Shown here one piece after another: positions 1 through 9,226 of a stretch of 64,000 nt of DNA. Numbering within the stretch: the stretch's first letter is position 1; each line of letters begins with the position of its first letter. The translations under genes and the position numbers were made by a program. Location: NCBI GenBank assembly GCA_900541665.1, contig UQKV01000006.1:4876-68875 (forward strand), in the 5' to 3' direction. The notes beneath the pieces were generated by a model. The model was given only the letters and a program-made list of their open reading frames with translations. It was not told the origin of the DNA and did no database searches. This DNA comes from an uncultured Collinsella sp. (lineage in GTDB: Bacteria; Actinomycetota; Coriobacteriia; Coriobacteriales; Coriobacteriaceae).

Positions 1-496
1 CCAGGTCAGCAATCTGCTTGCACTCAGCAGGATCAGCGAGCTCGCCGCTGGAGGTCACGCCGTCCTCGGTGCCGCCGATGCCGCCGACCTCAGCCTCGAT
101 GGACATGCCCTTGGAGTGGGCAAGCTCAACGAGCTCCTTGGTGCGGTCGAGGTTAAGCTGGAAGGTCTCCTCGTGAGAGCCGTCATACATGATGGACGTA
201 AAGCCGGCCTCGATGCACTTGAAGCAGTCCTCGTAAGAACCGTGATCGAGGTGAAGGGCGACGGGAACGGTAACGCCCGTGGCCTCGACGGCAGCCTTGA
301 CCATGTCGGCGCAGACCTTGAAACCGCCCATCCACTTAGCGGCACCAGCGGTGCACTGAAGGATCAGCGGAGACTTGGCCTCCTCGGCGGCCTGGAGAAT
401 AGCCAGGGTCCACTCGAGGTTGTTGGTGTTGAAGGCACCGAGACCGTACTTGCCGGCCTCGGCCTTCTTGAGCATGTCTGCTGCGTTGACGAGCAT
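1..496 (-). CDS. fba: Class II fructose-bisphosphate aldolase, N-terminal part (partial)
   Basis: This gene runs off the left edge of the window; only about the first 165 codons are present. The product begins MLVNAADMLKKAEAGKYGLG and contains the HLDHGS zinc-ligand motif near residue 83 followed by the segment IEAEVGGIGGTED, both characteristic of zinc-dependent class II aldolases that interconvert fructose 1,6-bisphosphate with glyceraldehyde 3-phosphate and dihydroxyacetone phosphate in glycolysis. The ATG at 494-496 follows a strong CAGGAGG ribosome binding site 7 nt upstream, which fixes the start. The gene appears to be transcribed alone, with a candidate -10 box about 40 bp upstream. 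The family assignment is secure; the C-terminal half and its catalytic residues cannot be checked here. Confidence 0.93.
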   Translation of the reverse strand, partial: MLVNAADMLKKAEAGKYGLGAFNTNNLEWTLAILQAAEEAKSPLILQCTAGAAKWMGGFKVCADMVKAAVEATGVTVPVALHLDHGSYEDCFKCIEAGFTSIMYDGSHEETFQLNLDRTKELVELAHSKGMSIEAEVGGIGGTEDGVTSSGELADPAECKQIADL

Positions 497-536
497 AAAA
501 GAAACCTCCTGTAAGGTTGCTCCGATAACGCCTGTG

Positions 537-542
537 ATTTTA
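537..542 (-). promoter_or_regulatory. Candidate -10 box of fba
   Basis: Read on the minus strand this is TAAAAT preceded by GG, about 40 nt upstream of the fba start codon. No good -35 hexamer lies 16-18 nt further upstream, so it is only a candidate. Confidence 0.3.
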
Positions 543-690
543 CCACGGCGCACCCGAGCATAAACGTTCGTTTGTTCACGAATATCGTCCAAACAGACTT
601 TTTTGACCGTTTGCCCTACGAAATTGACCCGTTGGGGAAAAATAGCTTGACGTTTGGACGCTTCTCGTGCTCTAGAAGCTGACTATAAAG

Positions 691-1374
691 CTACACCCGC
701 ATGAAAGGGTTCTGCATGAGCTCGCGTGCCATGGTGGTCGAATCGCCATGCCCGGTTAGGCAAACGGTATCGGGCGGGAGAAGCCGGGCGAGCTTGGATA
801 GCGAGCGCAGAATCGCCGCCTCGTCGCCACCGGCAAGATCGGTGCGGCCGTGGCTGCCCGGGAACAGGGTGTCGCCAACAAAGGCGATGCTTCCCTGCTC
901 GGTGGCGGCGAACAAGACGATCCCGCCCGGCGTATGCCCTGGTGTCTCGATCACCTGCAGGCAGATATCGCCAACCTCGATAGCATCGCCCTCGGCGAGC
1001 AGGCGCGTCGGCTCCCCGGGGTCGGGCATCTCAATGCCCCACATAGCTCGCTGTTCCTCGATGTTCGCATGCGGCACCGCCACATCCTTAGCACACAGCT
1101 CATACTGGCAGCCCTCGCCAACGGTGGTTCGCACGCCGGCAACACCACCAACATGATCGGCATGGCCATGAGTGCATACGGCGCCAAGCATGCGTACGCC
1201 GGGATGCTTGGCTCGAATATGCTCTACCAAGCGCTCGCCTTCCCATGCGGGATCGATAATCACACACTCATTGTCCGAAATAACAGCATAGCTATTGGTC
1301 TGAATGGGACCGTTTACGAGCGTCTCGATCTCGACCGATCCCTTGGGAGTTACATCCAAGGACACAACACTCAT
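691..1374 (-). CDS. MBL-fold metallo-hydrolase (glyoxalase II-like)
   Basis: This 227-aa protein has the metallo-beta-lactamase signature THGHADHVGG (H69, H71, D73, H74), a second metal-binding histidine in ETPGHTPGG and the downstream GDTLF and TGHGD segments. This is the full ligand set of the hydroxyacylglutathione hydrolase/GloB-like branch. Such enzymes hydrolyse thioesters or related substrates; the true substrate is not evident, and a glutathione role is doubtful in an anaerobic actinobacterium. A GAGGAGAGGG ribosome binding site precedes the ATG. It follows rel with an 84-bp gap containing a perfect palindrome. An MBL-fold gene downstream of rel is a recurrent arrangement in Firmicutes, so this order looks ancestral. 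Confidence 0.85.
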   Translation of the reverse strand: MSVVSLDVTPKGSVEIETLVNGPIQTNSYAVISDNECVIIDPAWEGERLVEHIRAKHPGVRMLGAVCTHGHADHVGGVAGVRTTVGEGCQYELCAKDVAVPHANIEEQRAMWGIEMPDPGEPTRLLAEGDAIEVGDICLQVIETPGHTPGGIVLFAATEQGSIAFVGDTLFPGSHGRTDLAGGDEAAILRSLSKLARLLPPDTVCLTGHGDSTTMARELMQNPFMRV

Positions 1375-1395
1375 GTCCCTCTCCTCTCTATAGAA

Positions 1396-1421
1396 CTCGA
1401 GGCATCGAACGATGCCTCGAG
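1396..1421. repeat. Perfect 12-bp inverted repeat between rel and the MBL gene
   Basis: Arms CTCGAGGCATCG (1396-1407) and CGATGCCTCGAG (1410-1421) are separated by two bases. It lies in the rel/MBL spacer. No T-tract follows on the minus strand, so a classical terminator is unlikely; processing or attenuation is possible. Confidence 0.7.
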
Positions 1422-1458
1422 TGTAGCGAATATCGATAATGTGGCACGTTCGTCGCGA

Positions 1459-3819
1459 CTAAACGCGGCGCTTAAGCTGGGCTCCACCCTCGCCGGGCAT
1501 CAGGCGGCGCGCGTCGTAGACCGAGTCAACGCTGCTGATGGAGGCTAGCAGCGGATCCAGCCCACTCGCGTCCGAGATCTCGACCATAAAGCGTAGGGTT
1601 GCAATACCCTCGCGGTTGGTCGACGTGGCGGCAGAAAGGATATTGCCGCCCGCATCGCCAATGGCAATGGTGACATCCTTGAGCAGGCCCATGCGGTCCA
1701 GGCACTCGACCACGATCTCGACCTGGAAGAGGGTGTCGGCAGCGCCGTCCCACTCCACTTCGATCATGCGCTCGGGATGCTCCATAAGACCCTTGACGTT
1801 GGGACAGTTGGCGCGATGCACCGAAACGCCACGGCCGCGCGTGATGAAGCCGACGATATCGTCGCCCGTCACCGGATTGCAGCAATGCGCCAGACGGACC
1901 AGCAGCCCGCTATTGCTCTCGCCCTTGACGAGAATGCCGTTGCTGGCGCTCTTGCCGCGCTTTTGCGGCTTGCGGTTGGAGCCGCGGGCAGGCTGCTTGA
2001 CAACCTCGGCGATGGCTTCAGTCTTGGTGAGCTGCTCCTCGGGCTTGGGGTCCAAGATTTGCTCGACCTTGTTACCCACAGCGCGCGGGGCAACCTTGCC
2101 GGCGCCGACAGCGGCAAACAAGTCCTCGAGCTGCTTGTAGTTAAACTGCTCCGCCACGGCGTTGAGTGCACGCGTCGAACGCGGCGTAGAAATGCCATAG
2201 CCACGCTTACGCAGGTCCTTGGCCAGTATATCGCGACCGGCGGCAGCGTCGTCGTCCTTGGTCGCGGCGGCAAAATAGCGGCGGATCTTTGACTTGGCGG
2301 AAGGCGTCTTGACGATCTTGAGCCAATCACGCGACGGCTTGGAACTCTTGTTGGTCAGGATTTCAACGCGGTCGCCCGTCTTGATCTCGTGCGTGAGCGG
2401 GGCCACCGCACCGTTGATCTTAGCGCCGACGCAGTGGTTTCCCACCTCGGTATGAACGGCGTAGGCAAAGTCGAGCGGTGTAGAGCCGGCACGAAGCGCC
2501 ATGACCTCGCCCTTGGGCGTAAAGACGAAGATCTCCTGGTCGAACAGATCGACCTTCAGCGAATGCAGATATTCCTTGGCGTCGGTGATCTCATCAGACG
2601 CAGCCCAATCGAGCGAATGCTTGAGCCAGTTAATCTGGTCGTCCAGACGCTGGGCATCATTGGTCTTAGACGCAGACGATCCACCCGACTTCTTATAGAG
2701 CCAGTGGGCGGCAATGCCGTACTCGGCCTGCTCATGCATCTCGTAGGTTCGAATCTGAATCTCGAGCGGGCGGGCCGTGGGGCCGATAACCGTCGTATGG
2801 AGCGACTGGTAGTTATTGACCTTGGGCATGGCGATATAGTCTTTAAAGCGACCGGGCATGGGGTGCCACAGCGTATGCACCGCGCCGAGCGTGGAATAGC
2901 AATCGCGCACCGAATGCGTGATGACGCGCAGTGCCACCAGGTCGTAGATCTCGGAGAATTCCTTGCCCTTGCGCTTCATCTTTTGGTAGATGGACCAATA
3001 GTGCTTGGAGCGGCCGTTGATCTGGAAGCCCTCCAGGCCAATGCGGTTGAGCTCGTCGGTGAGCGTCTTGATGGTCTCGGCCAGATAGCGTTCGCGAACC
3101 TCGCGCGACTCAGCCACCATGCGCGCAATGCGCTGGTAGGCATCGGGCTCCAGGTAGAAGAAGGACAGGTCCTCGAGCTCCCACTTAATAGAGCTCATGC
3201 CCAGACGGTCGGCCAGGGGCGCATACACGTCCATGGTCTCGCGAGCCTTAAACAGGCGACGGTCCTCACGAAGGGCTGCAAGGGTGCGCATGTTGTGCAG
3301 ACGGTCGGCAAGCTTAACGATGATGACGCGGATGTCCTTGGACATGGCGAGGAACATCTTGCGCAGCGTGAGGGCCTGCTTCTCGTCCATGCTGTCGACT
3401 TCGATGTTGGTGAGCTTGGTCACGCCATCGACGAGTTCGGCCACCGTATCGCCAAACAGGCCGGAAACATCGGCAAGCGAGGTCTCGGTATCCTCGACGG
3501 TATCGTGCAGCAGCGCGGCGCACACCACATCGCAGTCCATCTTGAGGTCGGCCAAAATGATGGCCACCTCGACGGGATGGTTAATGTACATCTCGCCCGA
3601 GCGGCGCTTTTGGTTGCAGTGCTTCTCGGCGGCAAAGCAGTAGGCCTGCTCCACCTTAGAGAAGTCCTCCTCATTCATATATTTGAGGCACAGGCGCTCC
3701 AGCTTGTCGTAGCTGTCCGCCATAATCTCGGGTGGCAGCTCATCGGCATGCTTATAGTGCTCCATCTCCGAAAACGGCTGGAGGGTGGAATCATGGGCGG
3801 TACGGGCTGCGGCATCCAT
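1459..3819 (-). CDS. rel: Bifunctional (p)ppGpp synthetase/hydrolase Rel
   Basis: This 786-aa protein is a full-length long RSH enzyme controlling the stringent response. It has an HD hydrolase domain with HDTVED at 105-110 and the HNMRTL helix at about 174; a synthetase domain with GRFKDYIAMPKVNNYQSLHT at about 323-342; a TGS domain (about 425-490, FVFTPKGEVMALRAGSTPLD); a Cys-containing linker (RLAHCCNPVTGDDIVGF); and a C-terminal ACT domain. Both catalytic domains look intact, so it should make and degrade (p)ppGpp. The ATG follows AAGGGGA and lies 15 bp after the recJ-helicase stop, indicating co-transcription. The recJ-rel-MBL order resembles the Firmicutes recJ-apt-rel-dtd arrangement, with apt and dtd absent here. 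Confidence 0.96.
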   Translation of the reverse strand: MDAAARTAHDSTLQPFSEMEHYKHADELPPEIMADSYDKLERLCLKYMNEEDFSKVEQAYCFAAEKHCNQKRRSGEMYINHPVEVAIILADLKMDCDVVCAALLHDTVEDTETSLADVSGLFGDTVAELVDGVTKLTNIEVDSMDEKQALTLRKMFLAMSKDIRVIIVKLADRLHNMRTLAALREDRRLFKARETMDVYAPLADRLGMSSIKWELEDLSFFYLEPDAYQRIARMVAESREVRERYLAETIKTLTDELNRIGLEGFQINGRSKHYWSIYQKMKRKGKEFSEIYDLVALRVITHSVRDCYSTLGAVHTLWHPMPGRFKDYIAMPKVNNYQSLHTTVIGPTARPLEIQIRTYEMHEQAEYGIAAHWLYKKSGGSSASKTNDAQRLDDQINWLKHSLDWAASDEITDAKEYLHSLKVDLFDQEIFVFTPKGEVMALRAGSTPLDFAYAVHTEVGNHCVGAKINGAVAPLTHEIKTGDRVEILTNKSSKPSRDWLKIVKTPSAKSKIRRYFAAATKDDDAAAGRDILAKDLRKRGYGISTPRSTRALNAVAEQFNYKQLEDLFAAVGAGKVAPRAVGNKVEQILDPKPEEQLTKTEAIAEVVKQPARGSNRKPQKRGKSASNGILVKGESNSGLLVRLAHCCNPVTGDDIVGFITRGRGVSVHRANCPNVKGLMEHPERMIEVEWDGAADTLFQVEIVVECLDRMGLLKDVTIAIGDAGGNILSAATSTNREGIATLRFMVEISDASGLDPLLASISSVDSVYDARRLMPGEGGAQLKRRV

Positions 3820-3834
3820 CGAGGTCCCCTTCCC

Positions 3835-6800
3835 CTAGGCCCGCGGTACGATCGGGCGGTTAACTTTGGCTAGCATATCAGAAGCGCACGAATCGAGTGC
3901 CCAGCTCCGGAAAGCCGAGAACTCCATGCGCGAGCGCAAGCCCTCCAAATAGCGAATTGACCTGCTCAATTGCACACGGCCGGGGTTTTCGGCCATCGCG
4001 ATGCGACGGGTGTCGTCAAACCCCGAAACGCGACAGAAACCAAGCTCTTCGAAGATTCCCAGGCCGCTTTCCACCGAGCGCTCGTCGACCGGCGTGCGGG
4101 CATCGATGGCAAGGCACATCTGCGCGATGTCGATATCGCTCGCGCTAAACGAGTCGTCTCCGGTCTTGCCGCGGTTGGAGCGCCACATAGTCTGCAGCGC
4201 GCGATAGAGCGTGACGAGCTCGTCGCGCTCGGGCGCGTAGCAGTCGAGCAGGCGCTCGTTAATGCGAGCGTCACGCGACGAATAGAGCAAGTGAATCACG
4301 GCAGGTTGGCCGTCGCGACCGGCGCGTCCGCTCATCTGGTTAAATTCAATGCTGCCAAACGGCATGTGGTAGAGCACGACATGGCGAATATCGGGCAGGT
4401 TCACGCCCTCACCAAAGGCAGAGGTCGAAACGATGCAGCTGAGGCTTCCGTCACGAAACGCTTCCTCGACACGGCGACGATCGGAGCGCGCAAGCCCCGC
4501 GTTATAGAACGCGATGCGGGTCGCGCAATCGGGCACCCGCTTGCGCAGCGTCTTGGCAAGCGCCACGGACTGATCACGCGAGTTGACGTAGATGACGGTC
4601 TTCTCCCCCGTCGCCACGATTGACACCAGGCGGTTCTCGCGGCTCGCAAGGTCTCGGTCATCCTCGAGCTGCAAGTTCTCGCGCACCGTCTCGTCGACCA
4701 CCGTACGGGTAATCGGTAGAACGCGGGCGAGCTCGGCCACAACCGGAGCCGTTGCGGTGGCAGTCGCGGCCAGAACGACCGGGTCGCCCAGGGCCTTGAG
4801 GATATCGGGCATGTCGAGATAGGCGCTGCGGTCGCCGCCCTTGGCAAGACCGGCATGATGCGCCTCATCGATAACGACAAAACCGATGCGCCCCGAACGC
4901 GCAAAGCGGTCGCGGTGAATGGACAGGAACTCGGGCGTCGTGAGCACGATGCCGGTGCGGCCCGAAGCCAAGCCGGCAAACACGTCATCGCGCGCCGCCT
5001 CCACGGTCTCGCCGGTCAGCACGCCCACGCCAATGCCGAGCGCGGCCATCGTCGACGAGAGGTGATAGGCCTGGTCGGCAACGAGCGCGCGCAGCGGATA
5101 GACAAAGATGCTCGCACGCCCGCGAAGGACCGCCTCGCGCGCGGCATGCACATGGAAGATAAGCGACTTGCCGCGCCCCGTTCCCATAACGGCCAAGACG
5201 CTCTGGTGATCGGCCAGGGCATCGAGCGCCTCGACCTGCGCGCGGTGCGGCTGGTTCGAGCCGATAAAGCTATGGATAAGCGAGCGCGTGAGCTCGGTAT
5301 AAGAAAGCTGGGCGAGCGTTTGGCGCTTGCGGGACTCCAGACGAAGACCGGCGTCCGCAGGCTCCACGCCGCGGCGAAGCTCACATACCGGGTCGTCAAC
5401 GCTGGCCGCCGTGGTATCGCGGACCAAGACATCCTTGATCATGAGCTTGGGCTTCACGCGTCCCTGCCAATGCTCGGCCACGGCCTCGAACACCAAGTCG
5501 ACGGCGCTGTCGCAATTGATGAGCCTATCGATCTGCGGCACGCGGAACATGATGGCCGGCACGCTCGCGGCGCCATCGGTCGCCACAAAGCGCATGTGCT
5601 CGCCGGTTTTGCCCACCACGGCGCGATCGCACATCGTCACGCCCTCGGCGGCCAGAAGCGGCACCTTATTGCCTTGGCCAAACGGCTCAAGACGGGAGAT
5701 TTGCTCGATGGTCTCAATATTCAGCTCGGAGAGGTCAACGGTGGCGGCAACCTCGTCGGTGTCCTCAAAGTCCTCGGCGGGAAGCTCCGATAGCACGGCC
5801 GAAAGGCGACGGCGGAACTCGTCGAGCTTGGACGCCTCGATGGTCACGCCCACCGCACCCGCATGTCCGCCGCGACGAATCAGCAGATCGGAGCAGCGCT
5901 CGACAGCGTCGAACAGGTTGACCTTGCCCACCGAGCGACCCGAACCGCGAGCGATACCGTTTTCGATCGAGAACAGCAGCGCCGGCACGTGATAGCGGTT
6001 GGTCAGACGGCTTGCCACGATGCCCTTGACGCCCTCGTGCCAGCCTTCGCCGCCCACAACGATCGCGCGCCCGCCGTCATAGGTCTCCTCGACCTTTGCC
6101 ATGGCATCGCGCGTGAGCTCCGCCTCGATCTCACGGCGCTGGCGGTTGATTTCCTCGAGCTCAGCCGCCAGCGCGCTTGCTTCGATGGGATTGCGGGCAA
6201 GCAGCAGGTCGAGCGCCAGCTTGGGATCGGCCATGCGGCCGGCAGCGTTTAAGCGGGGAATGAGCGAGAATGACAGGCCATCCGCCGTAATGCTCGAAAG
6301 GTCCGCCTTGGCAAGCGCGGCAAGCGCGATATAGCCGGGGCGAGCGGTTACGCGCATCTGCTGGATGCCCTCGGCAACCAGCGCGCGGTTCTCGGGCGTG
6401 AGCGGCATCATGTCGGACACGGTGCCCAGCGCCGCGACCTCGATTAGCGAACGCCAATACGACGGCTTGCCCAGGCGCTCACCCAGGACTTGCACCAGCT
6501 TGAGCGCCACACCAGCACCGGCAAGCTCGCGCGAGGGGCCCTCGTCCTCGAGCTTGGGGTCGGTCAGGGGCACACCCTGCGGCACCTGGTCGGAGGGCTC
6601 GTGATGGTCCGTGACCACCAAATCGATCCCCAGGTCCTCCAAATAGGAAACCTCTTCCTTGGCGGCAATGCCGTTATCGACGGTCACGATCAGCTGGGGG
6701 CGAGCGAGCTCGTTAACGCGATCGAGTGCCGCGCGCGAAAGACCGTAGCCCTCATCAAAGCGATGCGGAATAAACGGCGTGACATCGGCGCCAAACGTGC

Positions 6801-7122
6801 GCAGCGCCTCGGTCAACAGGCAGGTCGACGTAATACCGTCAACGTCAAAATCGCCAAAGACTGCAATGTGCTCGTGGTTGCGAATAGCACGCTCGACGCG
6901 GTCGGCAACGACCGACATGCCCGGGATAATGAGTGGGTCGGCCCAGTCGCGATCGAGCGAAGGCGTCAAAAACAATTGGCCCTCTTTGATGGAGTCAATG
7001 CCGTGCGCGACCATAATGCGCGCCACCAGCCCGGGAATGCCCAGACCAGCCGAAAGCTCCTTTTCGAGCTCGGGGTTTTGCTGAGCGACCGCCCAGCGAT
7101 GCGTCGTCTTAAGCGATGACAT
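3835..7122 (-). CDS. recJ: RecJ ssDNA exonuclease fused to a RecQ-like SF2 helicase
   Basis: This 1095-aa fusion has two halves. Residues 1 to about 570 are a complete RecJ: GDFDVDG (90-96), DNGIA (about 149), VTDHHE (170-175), the DHHA1-type GRMAD and GGHAG segments and the C-terminal OB-like region. Residues about 600-1095 are an SF2 helicase: Walker A GTGRGKS (647-653), DEAH (752-755), ATATA (motif III) and motif VI QMSGRAGRDGQ. RecJ degrades 5'-ended single-stranded DNA in recombination and mismatch repair and normally works with RecQ, so this protein would combine unwinding and resection in one chain. The ATG at 7122 follows AGGGGTGGG; an in-frame GTG at 7167 is the alternative start. 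It heads the recJ-rel-MBL run. The helicase half lacks obvious RecQ zinc-binding and HRDC regions. Confidence 0.9.
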   Translation of the reverse strand: MSSLKTTHRWAVAQQNPELEKELSAGLGIPGLVARIMVAHGIDSIKEGQLFLTPSLDRDWADPLIIPGMSVVADRVERAIRNHEHIAVFGDFDVDGITSTCLLTEALRTFGADVTPFIPHRFDEGYGLSRAALDRVNELARPQLIVTVDNGIAAKEEVSYLEDLGIDLVVTDHHEPSDQVPQGVPLTDPKLEDEGPSRELAGAGVALKLVQVLGERLGKPSYWRSLIEVAALGTVSDMMPLTPENRALVAEGIQQMRVTARPGYIALAALAKADLSSITADGLSFSLIPRLNAAGRMADPKLALDLLLARNPIEASALAAELEEINRQRREIEAELTRDAMAKVEETYDGGRAIVVGGEGWHEGVKGIVASRLTNRYHVPALLFSIENGIARGSGRSVGKVNLFDAVERCSDLLIRRGGHAGAVGVTIEASKLDEFRRRLSAVLSELPAEDFEDTDEVAATVDLSELNIETIEQISRLEPFGQGNKVPLLAAEGVTMCDRAVVGKTGEHMRFVATDGAASVPAIMFRVPQIDRLINCDSAVDLVFEAVAEHWQGRVKPKLMIKDVLVRDTTAASVDDPVCELRRGVEPADAGLRLESRKRQTLAQLSYTELTRSLIHSFIGSNQPHRAQVEALDALADHQSVLAVMGTGRGKSLIFHVHAAREAVLRGRASIFVYPLRALVADQAYHLSSTMAALGIGVGVLTGETVEAARDDVFAGLASGRTGIVLTTPEFLSIHRDRFARSGRIGFVVIDEAHHAGLAKGGDRSAYLDMPDILKALGDPVVLAATATATAPVVAELARVLPITRTVVDETVRENLQLEDDRDLASRENRLVSIVATGEKTVIYVNSRDQSVALAKTLRKRVPDCATRIAFYNAGLARSDRRRVEEAFRDGSLSCIVSTSAFGEGVNLPDIRHVVLYHMPFGSIEFNQMSGRAGRDGQPAVIHLLYSSRDARINERLLDCYAPERDELVTLYRALQTMWRSNRGKTGDDSFSASDIDIAQMCLAIDARTPVDERSVESGLGIFEELGFCRVSGFDDTRRIAMAENPGRVQLSRSIRYLEGLRSRMEFSAFRSWALDSCASDMLAKVNRPIVPRA

Positions 7123-7230
7123 AGGCACCCACCCCTGATAGGGGCAGGTCGCCGCGATACCTCTCACGGTTCATAGCGATGAGTCCTCTGTGTATGCCCG
7201 CTTCGGCAGGCAGATCTGTTGAACGGATTT

Positions 7231-7236
7231 ATTATA
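7231..7236 (-). promoter_or_regulatory. Candidate -10 box for the recJ-rel-MBL run
   Basis: The minus strand reads GGTATAATAAAT, a consensus TATAAT about 110 nt upstream of the recJ ATG. The -35 region is GC-rich; TTTTGC lies 15 nt upstream as a weak match. Confidence 0.5.
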
Positions 7237-7396
7237 CCGTGCAGCGCGGACGCAAAACGCCGCGGTGCGCCGCGGTTTCGGCAAACGATGGCGGTAATGG
7301 CCTCGAAATAATCGAGCGTTTCAGCCGCACGGACGCATACGAGCGTCTAGCATATCCATACAAACGAGTTCGCGGATAAAGGGAGTCACGGGACAT

Positions 7397-8395
7397 ATGA
7401 AGCAATGGGCTGGACTGGGAAAGTTCCTCGCGGGGCATATGCAGATCATCGTTCCGATTTGCGTGGCGCTCGGCGTGCTCTTTCCCCAGCAGATCGGCGT
7501 GCTCAAGCCCATTGTTCCCGCCCTCTTCGCCTTTATGACGTTTCAGGGCGCGCTCAGCAACACTTTTCACCAGGTAGCCGAGGTGTTCCACCGTCCGCTG
7601 CACCTGATTCTGGCGCTGCTGGTCTCGGCAGTGCTTATTCCCATCGCGGCGTATGCCATAGGGTCACTCTTCTTTGGCTCCAACCCCAACCTTGTCTGCG
7701 GCATCGTGCTCGAGTACAGCGTGCCCGTGGCCGTCACCGCTTTTATGTGGATCAGCATGTTCGGCGGCAACGGCCCGCTCGCGCTCACCATCATCCTGAC
7801 GTCCTCGGTTATCTCCCCTGTGACGATTCCGCTCACGCTTAAGCTCTTGCTGGGTGCCACCGTCTCGATCGATGTGCCGAGCATGATACAAGACATGGCC
7901 TTTATGATCGCCATCCCCGCCGTGCTCGGCATCGTGATCAACGAGCTCACGCGTGGATGGGGACACGAGAAGCTCTCCCCCGTGCTCTCGCCCGCCTGCA
8001 AATTCATGATGATGGGCGTTATCGCCTCCAACTCCACCGCCATGAGCGAGTACGTGCTGCACATGAACGCGGTGCGCTTGGAAGTCGCCCTCTTTATTTT
8101 GGTCTTCGCCATCAGTGGCTTTGTCGTCGGTTTTCTGGTCGCCCATGCGCTGCATCTGCCATATAGCGAGACGACCACCATGTGCTTTACCTGCGGCATG
8201 CGTAACATCTCTTCGGGCGCCGTCATCGCCACGCAGTACTTTCCGGGCGAAGTCGTGTTTCCCGTCATGTGCGGAACGCTGTTTCAGCAGGTACTCGCCT
8301 CGCTTATCGGGCATCTCTTTGAGCGTCTGACCGGCGAGGAGCGCGCCGCCCAGCGCAAGCGGGTCGAGGCCGGCCGCGATGCAATGGCGCGCTAA
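7397..8395 (+). CDS. Bile acid:sodium symporter family (BASS) transporter
   Basis: This 332-aa polytopic membrane protein has about nine or ten hydrophobic segments and the signature MRNISSGAVIATQYFP near residue 270, typical of BASS/SBF transporters. Characterised members move bile acids, pantoate, pyruvate or arsenite-like oxyanions with sodium, so the substrate is open; a bile-acid role would fit a gut organism but is inference. The ATG follows a modest AAAGGGAG site. It is divergent from recJ and convergent with the DUF4931 gene, so it is a single-gene unit. The C-terminal tail is charged and cytosolic. Confidence 0.8.
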   Translation: MKQWAGLGKFLAGHMQIIVPICVALGVLFPQQIGVLKPIVPALFAFMTFQGALSNTFHQVAEVFHRPLHLILALLVSAVLIPIAAYAIGSLFFGSNPNLVCGIVLEYSVPVAVTAFMWISMFGGNGPLALTIILTSSVISPVTIPLTLKLLLGATVSIDVPSMIQDMAFMIAIPAVLGIVINELTRGWGHEKLSPVLSPACKFMMMGVIASNSTAMSEYVLHMNAVRLEVALFILVFAISGFVVGFLVAHALHLPYSETTTMCFTCGMRNISSGAVIATQYFPGEVVFPVMCGTLFQQVLASLIGHLFERLTGEERAAQRKRVEAGRDAMAR

Positions 8396-8412
8396 ACCGT
8401 CCGCAGTGTGCG

Positions 8413-8438
8413 GGCGCTCACTTTACGATGTGAGCGCC
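8413..8438. terminator. Hairpin between convergent BASS and DUF4931 genes
   Basis: Arms GGCGCTCAC and GTGAGCGCC (9 bp, 8-nt loop) sit across the 3' end of the minus-strand gene. There is no clear T-run on either side. Confidence 0.35.
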
Positions 8439-9223
8439 TCCAGATGTGCGCGGAGTCGCTCCGCATCGACATCGAGCGTGGTCTCAGCATTGACCTGGGC
8501 CAAACGATAGCCGACAAAGTAGGGCGAAACCACCCAACGCGGCAGCGCCTTGGCAATGGTCCGACCGCCCAGGTGATAGAAGAACAGGTTGTACGACTCT
8601 GCGCGACCACCGTGGTGCTCGTTCAGGATATAGCGCAGAGCTACCTGGATCGCATCGGCGAAGAGATCCGCCTCGGCTTGGTCTCTCGTGTCATCGCTGG
8701 CGGCGATTCCCTGCGGGGCTGAAACATTGACCTCAAAGAACCCCATAATCGGTTCGGTTGAGATGTTGACCGAGATTCTCCCCTGTTGCCAGACATTGAT
8801 GCCTTCGAAATTGGCAGAAGTCAGCGAAGTGTAGCCGTCTTCCTGCTCCAAACCCACAATCTGCATGTGCGGATGAACGAGACTACCGCCCGAGAGCGGA
8901 CCCTTGTTCTTGTACATGAGCACACTGCGATACTGCTGTGAATCGATCATCTGCTGCCAGCAACCCAGGGCAAACCGCATCACATGGTGGAGTTCATCCG
9001 GCTCATAGGTCACCAGGTCGGCATCGTGATCGGCCGACTCGATCAGCACGGTTTGACGGGTGGCGCGCAGGGTCTTGAACTTATTCTCGAGCCAAATGCA
9101 ATCGCCATCACGGCGAATGATGTCGGTGAGCCCCTCCGTGTTGCAAAAGGGGCACGCGGTACCGGGGCGACGGTTGTCGTCGGGCTTGCCGCTCGCCTGC
9201 TGAACATCGAATACAAGCGCCAC
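8423..9223 (-). CDS. DUF4931 family, galactose-1-phosphate uridylyltransferase-like
   Basis: This 266-aa protein has an N-terminal CPFC pair (24-27) and the HPHMQ motif (117-121), which corresponds to the HPHxQ nucleophile motif of GalT and other HIT-superfamily nucleotidyltransferases. Length and layout match the DUF4931 group rather than true GalT, so a nucleotidyl-transfer or hydrolase activity is likely but the substrate is unknown. It starts 3 bp after the cutC stop codon, so the two are translated from one message. No other galactose-pathway gene is present in the window. Confidence 0.65.
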   Translation of the reverse strand: MALVFDVQQASGKPDDNRRPGTACPFCNTEGLTDIIRRDGDCIWLENKFKTLRATRQTVLIESADHDADLVTYEPDELHHVMRFALGCWQQMIDSQQYRSVLMYKNKGPLSGGSLVHPHMQIVGLEQEDGYTSLTSANFEGINVWQQGRISVNISTEPIMGFFEVNVSAPQGIAASDDTRDQAEADLFADAIQVALRYILNEHHGGRAESYNLFFYHLGGRTIAKALPRWVVSPYFVGYRLAQVNAETTLDVDAERLRAHLEALTS

Positions 9224-9226
9224 GGG

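Noticed and set aside
2389..3873. A 494-codon frame antisense to rel
   Set aside because: Complementary shadow of the rel coding sequence without family motifs.
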